From Zeugodacus cucurbitae (lineage: Eukaryota > Arthropoda > Insecta > Diptera > Tephritidae): 64,000 nt of DNA. The stretch spans positions 69,124,001 to 69,188,000 of the forward strand of contig NC_071671.1 in the NCBI RefSeq assembly GCF_028554725.1, written 5' to 3'. The notes beneath the pieces were generated by a model. That model saw only the letters and a program-made list of their open reading frames with translations. It was not told the DNA's origin and ran no database searches. The position numbers and the translations under genes were made by a program. Position 1 is the first letter of the stretch. Every line of letters begins with the position of its first letter. Positions 1-11,415 of the stretch are shown one piece after another.

Positions 1-3000
1 TTACCAGTCCTATGTCGGTACGCTAGTATTTTTGTTGTCACTACACACGCTCAGAGGCAAACAAAGCGTGCAACGTGAAACGTTTAAGGAACAACCATTT
101 ATAAGCAGTCATATTCATGTACATATGTATGAAGGTGCGTGTGTGTGTGTGCGGGAAATCTAAGTGTGTGTAAATATGTGCTTTTGTGAGCGTTTCTATT
201 GAAAATGCAAAGCAAATGCATGTGCGAAAATGGCCACCTGAGAAATCAGACGAAGTGATTGTCGCGAATTGATTGAGGAACTGTTATTATGCTGGTGTTA
301 TTGTTAGTATATGTATGTGTGACTGTGTATTGGTTAGTATGTTGAGCGCTCGCCAGCGTTAATGTGACAATGACAAGGAAGCGCATGTTTGCCGTTAGCT
401 TGCGTTTTTTTGTTGTTTCCCGAATATTATTAATATTGTTGTTGTACTAATAATAGCTGTTTCACTTGCTTCAGCATTTGATTTTGCTGCAAAACACGTT
501 GGAAAACGCGACCATCCTGGCACTGCCTCACATTCGCTGCACAATGAGCTGCCTGGGCCGCTCGAGCTCCCAGCTTACTTTAGATTTATGCAATGTATGT
601 TATTGTTGTTGAACAACAAAGCGGTGTTTTGAACTGAAATTGAATATAATTTAGCGAATATACGGGAGGCAACAATAATTTTTACAACAAAAAACTTGGT
701 ATAGTAGACACATACATAAAAACATACATGAGAGTACATATATACATACACATGCACATACAATGGCGCGCGCTGATGCTCGTGAGAAAACTGACAACTG
801 TCCGCCACTGTTACCGCCGCTAACACTTTAAATCAAAAGCAATACACCCCATCGCTTGACGTTTGCGATAGCGTATTAAAAAGGAACTTATTTTTTATGC
901 CATTTTTAATTTGCACATACATAATTCGCCTTGTAGACCCCACTCTCTCTCTCTGTACACATAAAAATAGGAGCCAACAAAACAAACAAATAAACAACCT
1001 GAAACGCCCACAATGCCAAAGTGCTCTGGAAAAAACACCAAAAGGATGGGATTCGCAAAAAATGTAAATCGACGATTAAGGCAATGACCACTACAAGTGC
1101 CGCGGCATGCAAATCTATGCGCTACGAGCGTTTACTGCTTACTTAGGATAAGCATATATTTCTACCTGTGTGTGGATAGCCGGGCTAGCGACTAGCGCAC
1201 AGTTTAGTCAACTTCAAGCGCCGTAGTAATAGTGACTTAGTCGCTATAAATTTGGAAAGCCGTGATAAAAAAACGCATAAAAATTCTATTCGAATCGGGT
1301 TGCAAATGTAAGAAAAAGCGAAGTAAAAAATTACAAAATCAAATCTGTGGCTTTCCACATGAACCCTGCACCCCAAGCACTTTAATTGTTGGTGGGCATG
1401 GTAATAGTAGTGATTAGGATCAGCTTAAAGCATTTTTAGTAGTCTGCTAAAGTTGTGATTCATTTCATGGCAGCGCATGCCATTCAACACTCTCAAGTGA
1501 GGCGGGCCTTGTGTTTAAAGTTTCTCATTTGCATGAAATAAGGCGTTATTAAATGCTTTTATTCTAAATTGTCCACTCGAAAGATTTTTGTAATTTAATT
1601 GTTCATGAAATTGGTGGTTAAAAGTGATTTTAACTTGAGAACCGCAAGAATCTGATTACTCGAGAAATTTCGACAGTGAAAATAACACTATTTTTCTACG
1701 TTTATTATGAAAAAAAAATTGTTGACTCATGAAAACCTTTTTTTGTCCTTCATTAACCAATTGATGACGAGAGCAATGACTTAGGTGTCTCATGAATCGT
1801 AAACAGCTCATTGTCGACACATCAACACTTCGCTTAATCACAAAAATACCCATAAGCATACATATGTGTTTGTAAGTCCCTCATAAAATTTTTTTTTTTT
1901 GCTTACTCATGAAAGGACCTCACTCGGTCCACCACATATGACACGTCATATTCCAACAGTTGCGTTTTACGATGTTGAAGACAATAAAATTTTATTATCG
2001 AAGAAATCACTTTGCCAATGTTACAGACGCGCGCCGCGCTCGAGCTAAGTCGCTCTGAACATACCCTAAGTGAGTGATGTGAGGGGTTCGAAGGGCTGCA
2101 GTGTGATTAGCGTGTGTGGCGAAACAATTTGCTGTCTTCTATGGTATCGGGGGTGCAGAGGTGAATTGAGTTCACAACGAGTATTGACTACCCTTTGTTA
2201 TTTGTTTTGTTTTTCATTTACTTTTCATTTAGTTCTTGTTCTTCCCCAATTTGGTTTACGTTCTCGGTTTATGTGAAGTTGTTACCACTTGTTATTATCC
2301 TCCATTTCTTTGGCAGAGATTTTCTTAAGCCACATGAACAAATTTTGTATGGGTGCAAGAGCAACCGTAAATGTGAATGTATGTGTCAGCACACACACAT
2401 CCACACATGCGCACACAAATTAAACACTTGCACTTTATGCCATCGAACCCTGTAACTGGGTGTGTGTATTCTCAAACAAAGCTGACACTCTCTGGTCCTT
2501 GATTGTTATCTATTATACATATGTATATTCGTTTGCCCTCCTCGTCCTTCCTGTGAGTACATCGTGGACTTGCTCTCCACCGGTCGGACTATTGCAATTA
2601 CTTATGTGGCAAACAAACACTTCTTTTTGGCTTTACAATTTATATATATGCAAGAAGACATGTGTAAGTGCGCTTCGCTGTGTGTGTTTGGGTGTGTAAG
2701 TATGTCTAAGCATGCATTTGTTTCGTTGTAATGGAATATAAGCACATTGTAAATTGGTTTGTAATTTTTGGGATTAACAAAGACATGCAAGTTGCCACAC
2801 AAGGACCCCGTATATGTGCTGAACATATGTTTGTTTGTAAGCTTGTAGATATGTGTGCAACATATTCAATGCCACATTGTTTTTGTTATTATTATTGTTG
2901 TTGTAATTGCAAGTGTTCTCTGGTATTTTATTGCATTCTCAATTGCCTCTTGTCCGTCGGGTGCTTCATTTAAAGTTAATGAATGTCGGGTGAAAGTTAA

Positions 3001-4544
3001 GGCTCTGCAACAATAACAATATGATATTTGTGCACTAAGCACCAAAATATGTGGCCATAGATTCGGCCAGCCAACAAGATGTTGTCGATAACGTCTTAAA
3101 ACACGAATCTAATTTACTTTCGTGAAAGCGAAATATTTCAATTCAACAAACACAAGCGTACGTACAAATGTGAAATCTCGGTGGCATGTGTGGTTCGCTA
3201 AAGTAGAGAGTGTGAGGCATATAAATTTAAAACTTGTTAAGACTAAGTAACATTGGTTTACAATGAAATCCGATAAGTAATTTTTTGTATATCTGAAGGG
3301 TAGATGTGCCCAATTTCCTCCCGTTAGAAAGAGTATTCAAGTCCTGGACTACGAGGGCATTCAAATAACCCTCATATCAAACAAATTTCCAAATACATAT
3401 CTGATATGGGAAGGTTTTGAAATCAAAAAAGTCATTATCTAATTGAAGCCTAAAACGATACTAGAAAGCCCAATATCAAGCGTTGAGAAGACTGCATGTA
3501 AAACTTTTCATTTATATCATTACTTCAAGATATATATCACAATAATTTTGGCGATCCTAAACCTATACTATAAACCTATAGTAGATGACCTACTGTCCAG
3601 ACAGAAGGGAATATAACCTCTAATCATAAAGAAGATGAAAATAGCATGAAAGAGCATAACATACCACAATCGGGTACATACAAATACACAGGCAGCAGCC
3701 CAATGCAAGAGTTTTCAATACGAGGGGAGTTGATTGGCAGTACACATTATAAACATGTCGCCTGCCACAATTTTGTGTAGCTAATAAAAAGTCCCAACAA
3801 TTTGCGATAAACCGGAAATAACTCACACCAAACATAGCGTAAATACAAGAGAACGAATATGCAATAATAAATAATTTCTACAAAGTTGTGTTTGTGAAGA
3901 GAGAGAGGGAGCTAACATGTATGTATTGGAATAGAAGTAAGGGGGTCGGGACAAACAGCGGTTAAGGCAACGGAAATTGCATGCATGCGTCAAATTCTCA
4001 CAAGTCTCCACATAGTGGAATGGGTTGCACCGTTAGTTTGGTAAAACATTTTCGAAAACATTTGAGGCAATTTATATTTATTCTGCGTCAGGCGGCATGG
4101 TGGGTGGTTAAAGTCCCTTTACACCCTTAACTTGACGTTTGTTGTTTTAATTAAGTATTTTATTAATGGCTTAGGCCGAGTTAAAACGATCAAAACAAGT
4201 GGCGAAGTGGGAGTCATTAACGGAACTACACTTACTTGTGGTCTACCTTAAGACATAATTTGAGAACACAAAACACACCCATTAGTAAGGAATTTCTACA
4301 CTAAACTTTAATTAGCATTATAATTAAGTTTTATTAATTTTCCTTTTTGGTATCACAAAATTATTATTTGGCGGCTTATTGGAACAGGAAAAAAGTTAAT
4401 TTCAACTACTTAATTATGAATATACATTTGTTTAAATATTTGAGTTTTTGTTTTTGTGTGTTTTGGCGCTTATAGGAGAGTTGCTTTTGAGCATTTAATA
4501 TTAATATTCCAACTGCTGAAGATTTTTTTCATACTCAAAAATCT
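1..4544. other. intergenic or intronic DNA, no gene supported
   Basis: No reading frame here has splice sites, domain content or length that would support a gene. The stretch holds short simple repeats: a GT-rich run near 140-175, a CT run near 943-955, and CA/GT-rich patches near 2385-2420 and 2690. A TTTATT at 4330-4335 reads AATAAA on the minus strand and is a possible polyadenylation signal for the Ly6 gene that ends at 4545. Confidence 0.6.
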
Positions 4545-5082
4545 TCACATCTCCAACAGCAGCTGATTACTCTTTATGAAAAGTCGCTGCAACAGTGTTG
4601 CCACCATGGCGGCGCACCAACATGTGCCAATACCTGTCTCCACGCGCTGAAAAGTGCTCACCGCCCGGCCACGCCCCGTATTGCAGAGCGACTTCTCGCA
4701 GCAGGAAGTGCAAGCGTACAGCTTCGTTCGCTCGCCGATCACAATGCAGCCGGCCTCACAGTTAACGGCACAGCGTCGATCCAATGACCACATTTTCGGA
4801 GCACTGGTGGAATTCTCCGTACTGGTGGTGTATGAGAAGCGCTTCACCTGCGAGAAAGAAATTGTTAATTCTAAGTTTCACTCAATAGTCACTCCGCACT
4901 CACCATACAAATAAACTCCTCACCCTTGCACTTGCGTATGAAATTGGTCAGATTGCGCGTCGAGACATCCACACACGCTTCTCCGTGGTCCATCGTGTCG
5001 CACTCGTAGCAGGAGAGATCATTAATGCGCTCCGTGGCGGCTTGCGTGCGATGCACCGTATTCGAAATCGATTGTCCATCAG
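4545..5082 (-). CDS. Ly6/uPAR three-finger domain protein (3' two exons)
   Basis: Two minus-strand exons are joined in phase 0: 5082-4904 (acceptor AACAG, donor ATG|GTGAGT) and 4847-4545 (acceptor CTCGCAG). The product has the Ly6 cysteine pattern, starting SCYECD and continuing through CVD, RKC, FIC, RRCAVNC, GC, ACTSCC to the closing LCN motif. Ly6 proteins of insects (quiver/sleepless, boudin, crooked and relatives) are small secreted or GPI-anchored proteins acting at cell surfaces, channels or septate junctions. The tail after LCN includes a modestly hydrophobic stretch (TCWCAAMVATLL), which could be a GPI signal but is atypical. No signal-peptide exon was identified. The upstream exon must end in phase 1; the nearest coding-like segment (5162-5279) ends in phase 2 and so does not fit. 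The exact orthologue is not recognised. Confidence 0.75.
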
Positions 5083-5161
5083 CTGTTGCAAGGAAAAATG
5101 TGGCACAAAATCCATAGTTACCGTTATGCGTATAAATATTGATTTTTCTGATTGCACCTAC

Positions 5162-5279
5162 CTGATTGCATCGCTCCCAATGCCAGCCAAAGCACGTATA
5201 TTGCTATTCTCTGTTTTTGCGTCATCTCTTAGCGGTTTCATAAGATACTGGAGATATGTTTCAAGTTCGTAAATATCGT
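5162..5279 (-). other. coding-like segment upstream of the Ly6 exons
   Basis: On the minus strand this piece is bounded by GCTTAG and a strong donor CAG|GTAGGT, and is open in one frame reading DIYELETYLQYLMKPL and on to GSDAIR, an amphipathic helical sequence. Its last codon is split after two bases, whereas the next exon (from 5082) needs one base, so a direct join puts a TGA in frame. It may be an exon of another isoform, a decayed exon, or an assembly indel. No family was recognised. Confidence 0.3.
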
Positions 5280-5305
5280 CTAAGCACTTTCAATTTAATA
5301 TTTAC

Positions 5306-5492
5306 TTTGAAAGTTTTCAGGAACAGTTTCCTTTTCAGCTTTTGTATTATTTACACATGCCTTGACAGGCTCAACCACATTTAGTGTGGGGGTGATTGTG
5401 TAATGACAGCGAATGTCATGTGAATCGGAAGTGTACGGAGGACATGCGCAGTAATTATCGAAAATGTACGAAGGTTTCCAAATGACTTTCAT
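5306..5492 (-). other. cysteine-bearing coding-like segment
   Basis: A minus-strand open frame with protein-like composition (DNYCACPPYTSDSH, then IRCHYT, VKACVNN, ENFQ), ending at a GTAAAT donor. It would join the 5162-5279 segment in phase across only 26 bases, which is too short for a normal fly intron. It is probably extracellular if real, given the cysteines and NNT sequon. It could be the N-terminal part of the Ly6 gene, a broken gene, or chance. Confidence 0.25.
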
Positions 5493-5883
5493 TCGGAATA
5501 TCCGTTAGTTTGATTAAAGAGGTTTTCAAAACGAAAAGGGATTGAAGACATATTTTTTATATCGGTATTTGAACTACCGAAGGTTAACTAACTCATTATG
5601 AGTATGGATTCAGGTACTGTCGTAAAAAGTTGGATTCACGGAATTCATTCACATTCTCACAAATCTTCAGGGGTTTGGAGTTCAGTTCAGAGTAAAAAAC
5701 TAGGTCGCAATACTATAATACTTTTAGTAGATATAGTTATACCTTATACTTCAACGTTCTCCAAAAATTAGCTCAAAGTTTTGATCTGAAGCTCTTATGT
5801 GAACTATATCTACGAAATCAGGTTTTTCTTGCGCCGCTTTTTCACATACGACTATAAAACCAAAATTATAAATAGTATTTCGA

Positions 5884-5889
5884 TTTATT
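5884..5889 (-). terminator. probable polyadenylation signal of the ARMC3-like gene
   Basis: TTTATT on the plus strand is AATAAA on the minus strand, about 80 bases beyond the stop codon at 5968. Spacing and orientation fit a short 3' UTR. Confidence 0.5.
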
Positions 5890-5967
5890 TAGTATATTTG
5901 AAAATACATCATATATATTTATTGAAGATCACTTGTTCTCCGTTAATTGCATTCTAAGAAGAACCTG

Positions 5968-8838
5968 CTAATACAATCTCAAATATTGCATCGCTTGCCG
6001 ACTCTGTATGGGATAGAGTTCGCCCACATTAAACATCAAATCGACAATGTGCGTGGGGCGCAACATCCGCCAAGGCATGAATTTCATGGTCTTCTTATCG
6101 CAGTGTGGATCGTGGTCAATCTCCACCGGCAAGGGCACTTCGTTGAATAGCAGGCGTCCGTCGACGGCGCGTTGTAATGTACATGGTAAACCGATTTGAT
6201 CGGCCAAAGCTTTGAAAAGAATTGCTCGCTCAAATTGGCAGCCAGTGTGCACCATGCCGAGGGGTATGAAATTGCAGTGGAGCGCACGTGCGATATCGTA
6301 TAAGTGGCATTTGACAGTGTGATTGGAGCACTCTTCGGTGGTGTTGAGATCCAGTCGTTTCAGATTTCTGCTAAGTGCAGCCTCTACGATCTCGGCAATA
6401 ACTTTAGCGCGCTTGGCCAAATTATCGAAGTCAATGCAACGACTCATTTTCGCAGGATTTTGCAGTAAACCATATTTCTGTAAGGATGAGGAGTTAGTTA
6501 TAAGATTTCGGGAGTTCTATATTAAATTAACTCACTTCTAGTTCTCCGTTCACCAATTCTAATATGCGCGGTAGATCACTATCACCTGGTTTACGACAGT
6601 AACACCAGCTACCCGTAACACCGGAACGTTCATCCATCGGAAAGCATTCTATTGGTACTTCTATAATCAGATCGGGTGGTGAAACCTTGCGTTCGAAATT
6701 CACAACTAGAATAGGGTGTAACGGCGAAACATCCTCTTTGAGAATATTTTGGAAAACGCGGAAATCGTCGAATTTCTTTTTGGAGACAAGGAAGTCATTA
6801 CCAGCAGTGCTGTCTGTAAAACCGAGATGGTTGCGTATACAAAACTTAAGACTTGGACACTTAGAAAGTATAGCTTCAATGGCGGGACCCCAAGTGGACA
6901 CGCACATAGCCAAACGTTGATTTAAAAGAAGTCTAAAGTGGAGAGAGAGGTAAATGAATAACGCCCAAATGTATAAGGAGAATGTAGCTCACACTTCTAA
7001 AACACCCGCCTCGATGTATTCGTGCACCATCTCGGGGAAACGTGCGGTTTGCATAATGAAATTAGTGACTGAGGTCTTAACCAGATTGGAGAGAGACTTG
7101 AGACCGCGCTTCATGGACGGTGCAATGTAGTGTGAGAGTAGCACTGTGCGGACTTTCTCCTCATCAGCCAACGTGCAGAGACACCGGAAAATGTTGTTCA
7201 CTAATATGGCCGTGGCGAAGGAGTTCTGTAAAATATTTGAAGAGAAGTTAAAGAAGTATAGTGAGCTGTGATTATTACTGGAAATTCAGTACGCACCCTT
7301 AGCATAAGCGCTATATTCATCGTGAGCAGCGTAGACTCGCCCAGAATCTCACGGTAGTCCTCATTTTGTGCCAATTGTTCGATGATATTCAGCAGCGATA
7401 GTATAAAGTCAATGGAGAGATCTTGTTGTTGTTGACCAAATATGCGGCCCAGGAGGAGAGCAATCTGTAGCGCCAACAATTGGTGCGCAGTGTCATGGAA
7501 GGCAAAGCGCAATAAATTGCCAATCAAATCGGCCGCCTGTTCACGTGTGCGTATATCAATGCCAGGTTGGGATATGATGTCTAAAGACGAAAGATGCGAA
7601 GGCAAAAAAATTAAAAAACTGTCGAAATGAAATGTCAGAGGTGTCTTACATGCCAGTCGCTCTATCACACCCGCTTCATACAGCTGCAGTATGCGATTGG
7701 CCGCATTCGTATTCTTCATCATGCGGTTCAAACCAGCTATCACATGTGGCGCTGGGCCATACGGATCCACTTGCAACAGACAGTCCAAGAATAGATCCGT
7801 CACCATTGCCTCGTAGATGCGCTGCAAGAACTGCTCATATTTGGCGTTCTCTGCAAAGATCCAGATCACCTTGCATTTCACACTCGCTGCATACGCCAAC
7901 AGATTATCGCTCACATTCTGCATAATGCGATCGAAGAAATTGTGCTCGAAGAAGAGTTTTGTCATCTTCTCGGTGCGCATGGCCGTGGCCAATGCCTCGA
8001 TCGCTTCGGTGCCGTGTTCGGTGGTAGCAAAATCGCAGAACAGTTGAGTTAATTGCCGTAGCGTGAAAATACAACGACTTAAGTCGGCGAATGTAGAGTT
8101 ATCGCTCGTGTCCACAATGAGATCTTTGACGATCTTCAGCGCCGCGCTGCGTATGTCCACAAATTCATTTGTGATATCGCAAAGCACACGTTCGATGGGA
8201 AAGTTTGGCAATGTGCTGAACGCCAGCAATTTCTCAGCATCCAACAGTAGCAGCATTTTGTGTATGGCCTCGAAGGATTGCCACAAAATGTCTGGATTCT
8301 CGGTATTTGCAATCAGTAAGAAGAACTTCTCCAGGAAATCACTCTTCTCCAGCATTGCATTGGCAACTTGCGGATCTTGCAAACATTTATTTATAATAAC
8401 CGTTAAATATTCCAGAGTAAAATCATCAACTTCGAGTAGATACGCCTCCAAACATATTCCTAAAATGAAAACCATTTTCTCCGGCTCCACATCGCGCAGC
8501 ATATCCATGCTTTCAATGAGCGTGCACGCCAAATAGGTGGCGAATCGTCGAATCATTACCGCATCAGATGTCATATAGAACTTTTTCTCCAACAGCAACT
8601 CGAGCAGTTTCAACTTTTTCAGCTCCTCCACATTCTCGCGCTGTTTGCGCGCATATTCGGTGATATTCTTGAAAACGGTAACCAGCACTGAGTCCTCCTG
8701 TGAGTTGAGCAACAACAGCGCTGTTTCAATGGCTTGTATCGGCACGATCACCTCCTTAAACGACTCATTCTCCCTCTTGGCACGGTCCGAGTATGTGGAG
8801 CGTGAGGTATAAATACTCTTTGGTTTTTTCTTGTGCAT
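5968..8838 (-). CDS. ARMC3: ARMC3-like armadillo repeat protein with EDR1-type C-terminal domain
   Basis: Five minus-strand exons join cleanly: 8838-7650, 7580-7297, 7225-6993, 6932-6536 and 6477-5968, for 870 codons plus stop. Human ARMC3 is about 872 residues. The N-terminal two thirds is a continuous set of leucine-rich alpha-helical armadillo/HEAT-type repeats after a basic start (MHKKKPKSIYTSRSTYSDR). The last exon carries the segment ERAILFKALADQIGLPC followed by an FNEVPLP-type strand, which matches the EDR1/transglutaminase-like C-terminal domain that marks ARMC3. The family is associated with cilia, flagella and testis, so a role in sperm is likely by homology. The first ATG follows a non-coding stretch and has no competing upstream start. 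The first intron (7581-7649) is 69 bases and free of stops in frame. Gene identity rests on domain order and length. Confidence 0.85.
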
Positions 8839-9279
8839 TCTCTATTTGGTTATATGCTGTGTTAATTGTGACTAAAAACGTTTCTTATCAAAATAAATGT
8901 ATAAATATTTTCTAAAAAGAAAAATTTTTTCAATTTTTTTTTTGTGCTGCTCTTGATTTCTGTTTTTCTGATCAAGACAGCTAAAATTTTGTGCGTGCAA
9001 TGAAATTGGAAAATATATTTTGTGGCATGATCAATATTCAATAAAAACTTGGCTATTGATTTAGAGATGAAAATGTTTAAAACTAATTGTATAAGCATTG
9101 ATTATAAGGAAATACATTTACTTCTTTCGTTTAAGATGCTCTAAGGCGAACATCAAAATTATCCTCTTATTTATATTATATGTATTTGCTCAAGCAGCTC
9201 ACGACTTCCGGTCTAAGACCAAGTATCCTCTGAGTACCCAACAAACAGCTGTTTGGAAGAGAGCTAATGTGAGAAGGCT
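8839..9279. other. intergenic, probable ARMC3 promoter side
   Basis: AT-rich DNA directly upstream of the ARMC3-like start codon. No core promoter motif is clear enough to call. No coding content is seen on either strand. Confidence 0.5.
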
Positions 9280-9890
9280 AAGCCCGCTTCAGCGGTTGTG
9301 CGCAGTGTTTGGGACCCATCACATAAAAAACCTGCCCCAATGAAAAGGAAATAACAGCCTCTAATGAGAGATCCTAATTTTGATGAAAGAAGATCGACAC
9401 ACCCCACCTCTTTGTCGATTTTAAAACTTCTTTCGACTGGACGAAAAGGAGCGACGAGGATAAGACGAAACGCATATCCCTTGTCATCAAACAAACAGTA
9501 GGCGCATTCGCGTCTTGGCTCTCAAGTCACTGTTTACAGTCATAACTTTGAAGTTGTAGATATTCGTCTATATCGGAACCAGCATTAACACCAATATCAG
9601 CCTCGAAATCCAACGCAGACTCACTTTTGAAAGCAGATGCTCCTTTGGACTGAGTGGGCAATTGAAAAGGAAAGTCCTCTTTCGACGAATCAAAACCACA
9701 CTCCTCTACAAGTCGCTCATTATACCCGTCCTGCTTTATGGGACTGAAGCGTGGACGTACTTTGACCATTGGCAACGGCGAATACCCCAGACGATGGAAT
9801 GATAGCTGAATAAAAATACGAAAGCACTCCAGCTCCAGCTTGAAAGTGTTCGATGCAGAAGAAGAATATTGAGATTGCTGGCAGAACATA
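9280..9890 (+). mobile_element. decayed LINE fragment (RTE-like), plus-oriented
   Basis: The plus strand carries pieces of the same reverse transcriptase that is intact at 62.1-63.3 kb. HLFVDFK plus a following TKRS is read near 9400-9450; the segment around SSNKQ, AHSRLGS and SHNFEVVD near 9485-9555; then IQRR-like and LYKSLI-like remnants to about 9730. There are many stops and frameshifts, and the central FADD-box region is deleted between TKRS and the thumb region. It is a dead copy lying between the ARMC3-like gene and the Ack-like 3' end. Confidence 0.7.
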
Positions 9891-11415
9891 ATCAAGTAAG
9901 TTAGGGTTAAGTCTAGATAAAAAATGTTTAAGCGTAGCATCCAAAAGAAAAGTGTGTAAGAGTCTCTTGTATTTTATGACACAGCTTAAGGCCTTCGCGG
10001 TGATTTAGCTTAAAGGAAACGCGATATAATAAATAGTGCTTGGAGATATTATAGTCTCTAAAGCATACGAGCCTTATAGGTGTTCGGGTGCAACAAAAAC
10101 CAAATTGCCACAAATATTTTTCGCTTATTTTCAAAAGGTCCAACAACAACAACAAATCAGCAAATTTATTAATTAAATTATTTATTTTATTTTGAATTTT
10201 TTGTTATGTATTGTATATAAATGAGATGGTTAGATTACAATTTCAAAAGATAAACTTGAAAATATCGCAAGGCAACAGATAAGCCAATATACCATTTTTT
10301 TATTTTTATTATATATATATGTATAAGTAAATATATATTATATATATTTTAAATGCTTACATGAATTTGTAAATATTTATATATGTTTGTGTGTATGTAG
10401 TATGTATAATAAAATATTTTGTATTACAAATGCAGAGTATCCGATTTCCTTTCTGAATTGGCATTAATATTTAATATTAATAGAGTTGTTCGTTTATTAT
10501 ATATGTATCTAAATATATATGTAAATAACTGTTTGTATACTGAAATATTGAATGTTTTTGTGGATAAATGTATAGAGTTGCATGTAATAAATGTTACGCT
10601 TAAAGAGCTACAGGCGTATAAAGACGCGCTAAGGAATTAGAAACAGACTAATAATATTAAAAATATGTATATGCATTTCGTTTCAACAGTTATATGTATG
10701 TATGTATATGTATATGTGTGTAGTCAGTTTAAAATGTTAACTTAATTTTTTATAATAATAAATTTAAAGAGTAATAAAAATATAGTTGCGCTGACATTAT
10801 TAATAATATATATAAGTGAAATGCAATACAAACGAATGCAATAAGTACTTTTCATGAGATACACACTTGCAGTCGAGCTGTGCTACAATGGCATATGAAT
10901 ATGTATGTATGTATGAATATTTAAATATTCGAAATCGCTAATAAGCCAAGGCACACATGGAGATACGGAGATATCCTCGGTGTTCTGGTTTTTCATTTCA
11001 TTGACATCATCTGAGATGATTCAACGTCGCATTAATGCGAAAAGGCACTGATTGGCTTCTGTTTACAGTTTGTTTATGTTTCTTTATGTTTTATCTGCTT
11101 AAAGATAAATTTATGTTTTTTGTATGACACATGCTAGTGTAATGTAATGTAAATATGTTTTTGCTTTAGTTGTGCAAATGAGCTTTTGCTGGCACCCCTT
11201 AGCAGTTTTCAGCTTTTTTACTTAAATTTAAATTTAAAAATTTATTACTTTTACAGTGGGTACAAAAAATATATGAGCCTAATAGGTTTCTTTCGAGCAA
11301 AATCTAATCACAATCAATTTGTAGTATTCGCAAATTAAAAAAAAATTAAGTTTTTGATACTTATTTCTAACTTCGTGGCGCTTTTCGGTTTAAATTTCAC
11401 TTTTTGTTGTTGTAA
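9891..11415. other. AT-rich DNA containing the probable Ack-like 3' UTR
   Basis: There is no coding signal. TATA/TATG microsatellites lie at 10310-10370 and 10690-10720. TTTATT at 11241-11246 is AATAAA on the minus strand, about 170 bases past the Ack-like stop at 11416, and is the best candidate for its poly(A) signal. Confidence 0.5.

Noticed and set aside
1..4500. tRNA or small RNA genes
   Set aside because: No A-box/B-box pair or cloverleaf could be made out by eye here or elsewhere in the window; a tRNAscan run would be decisive.
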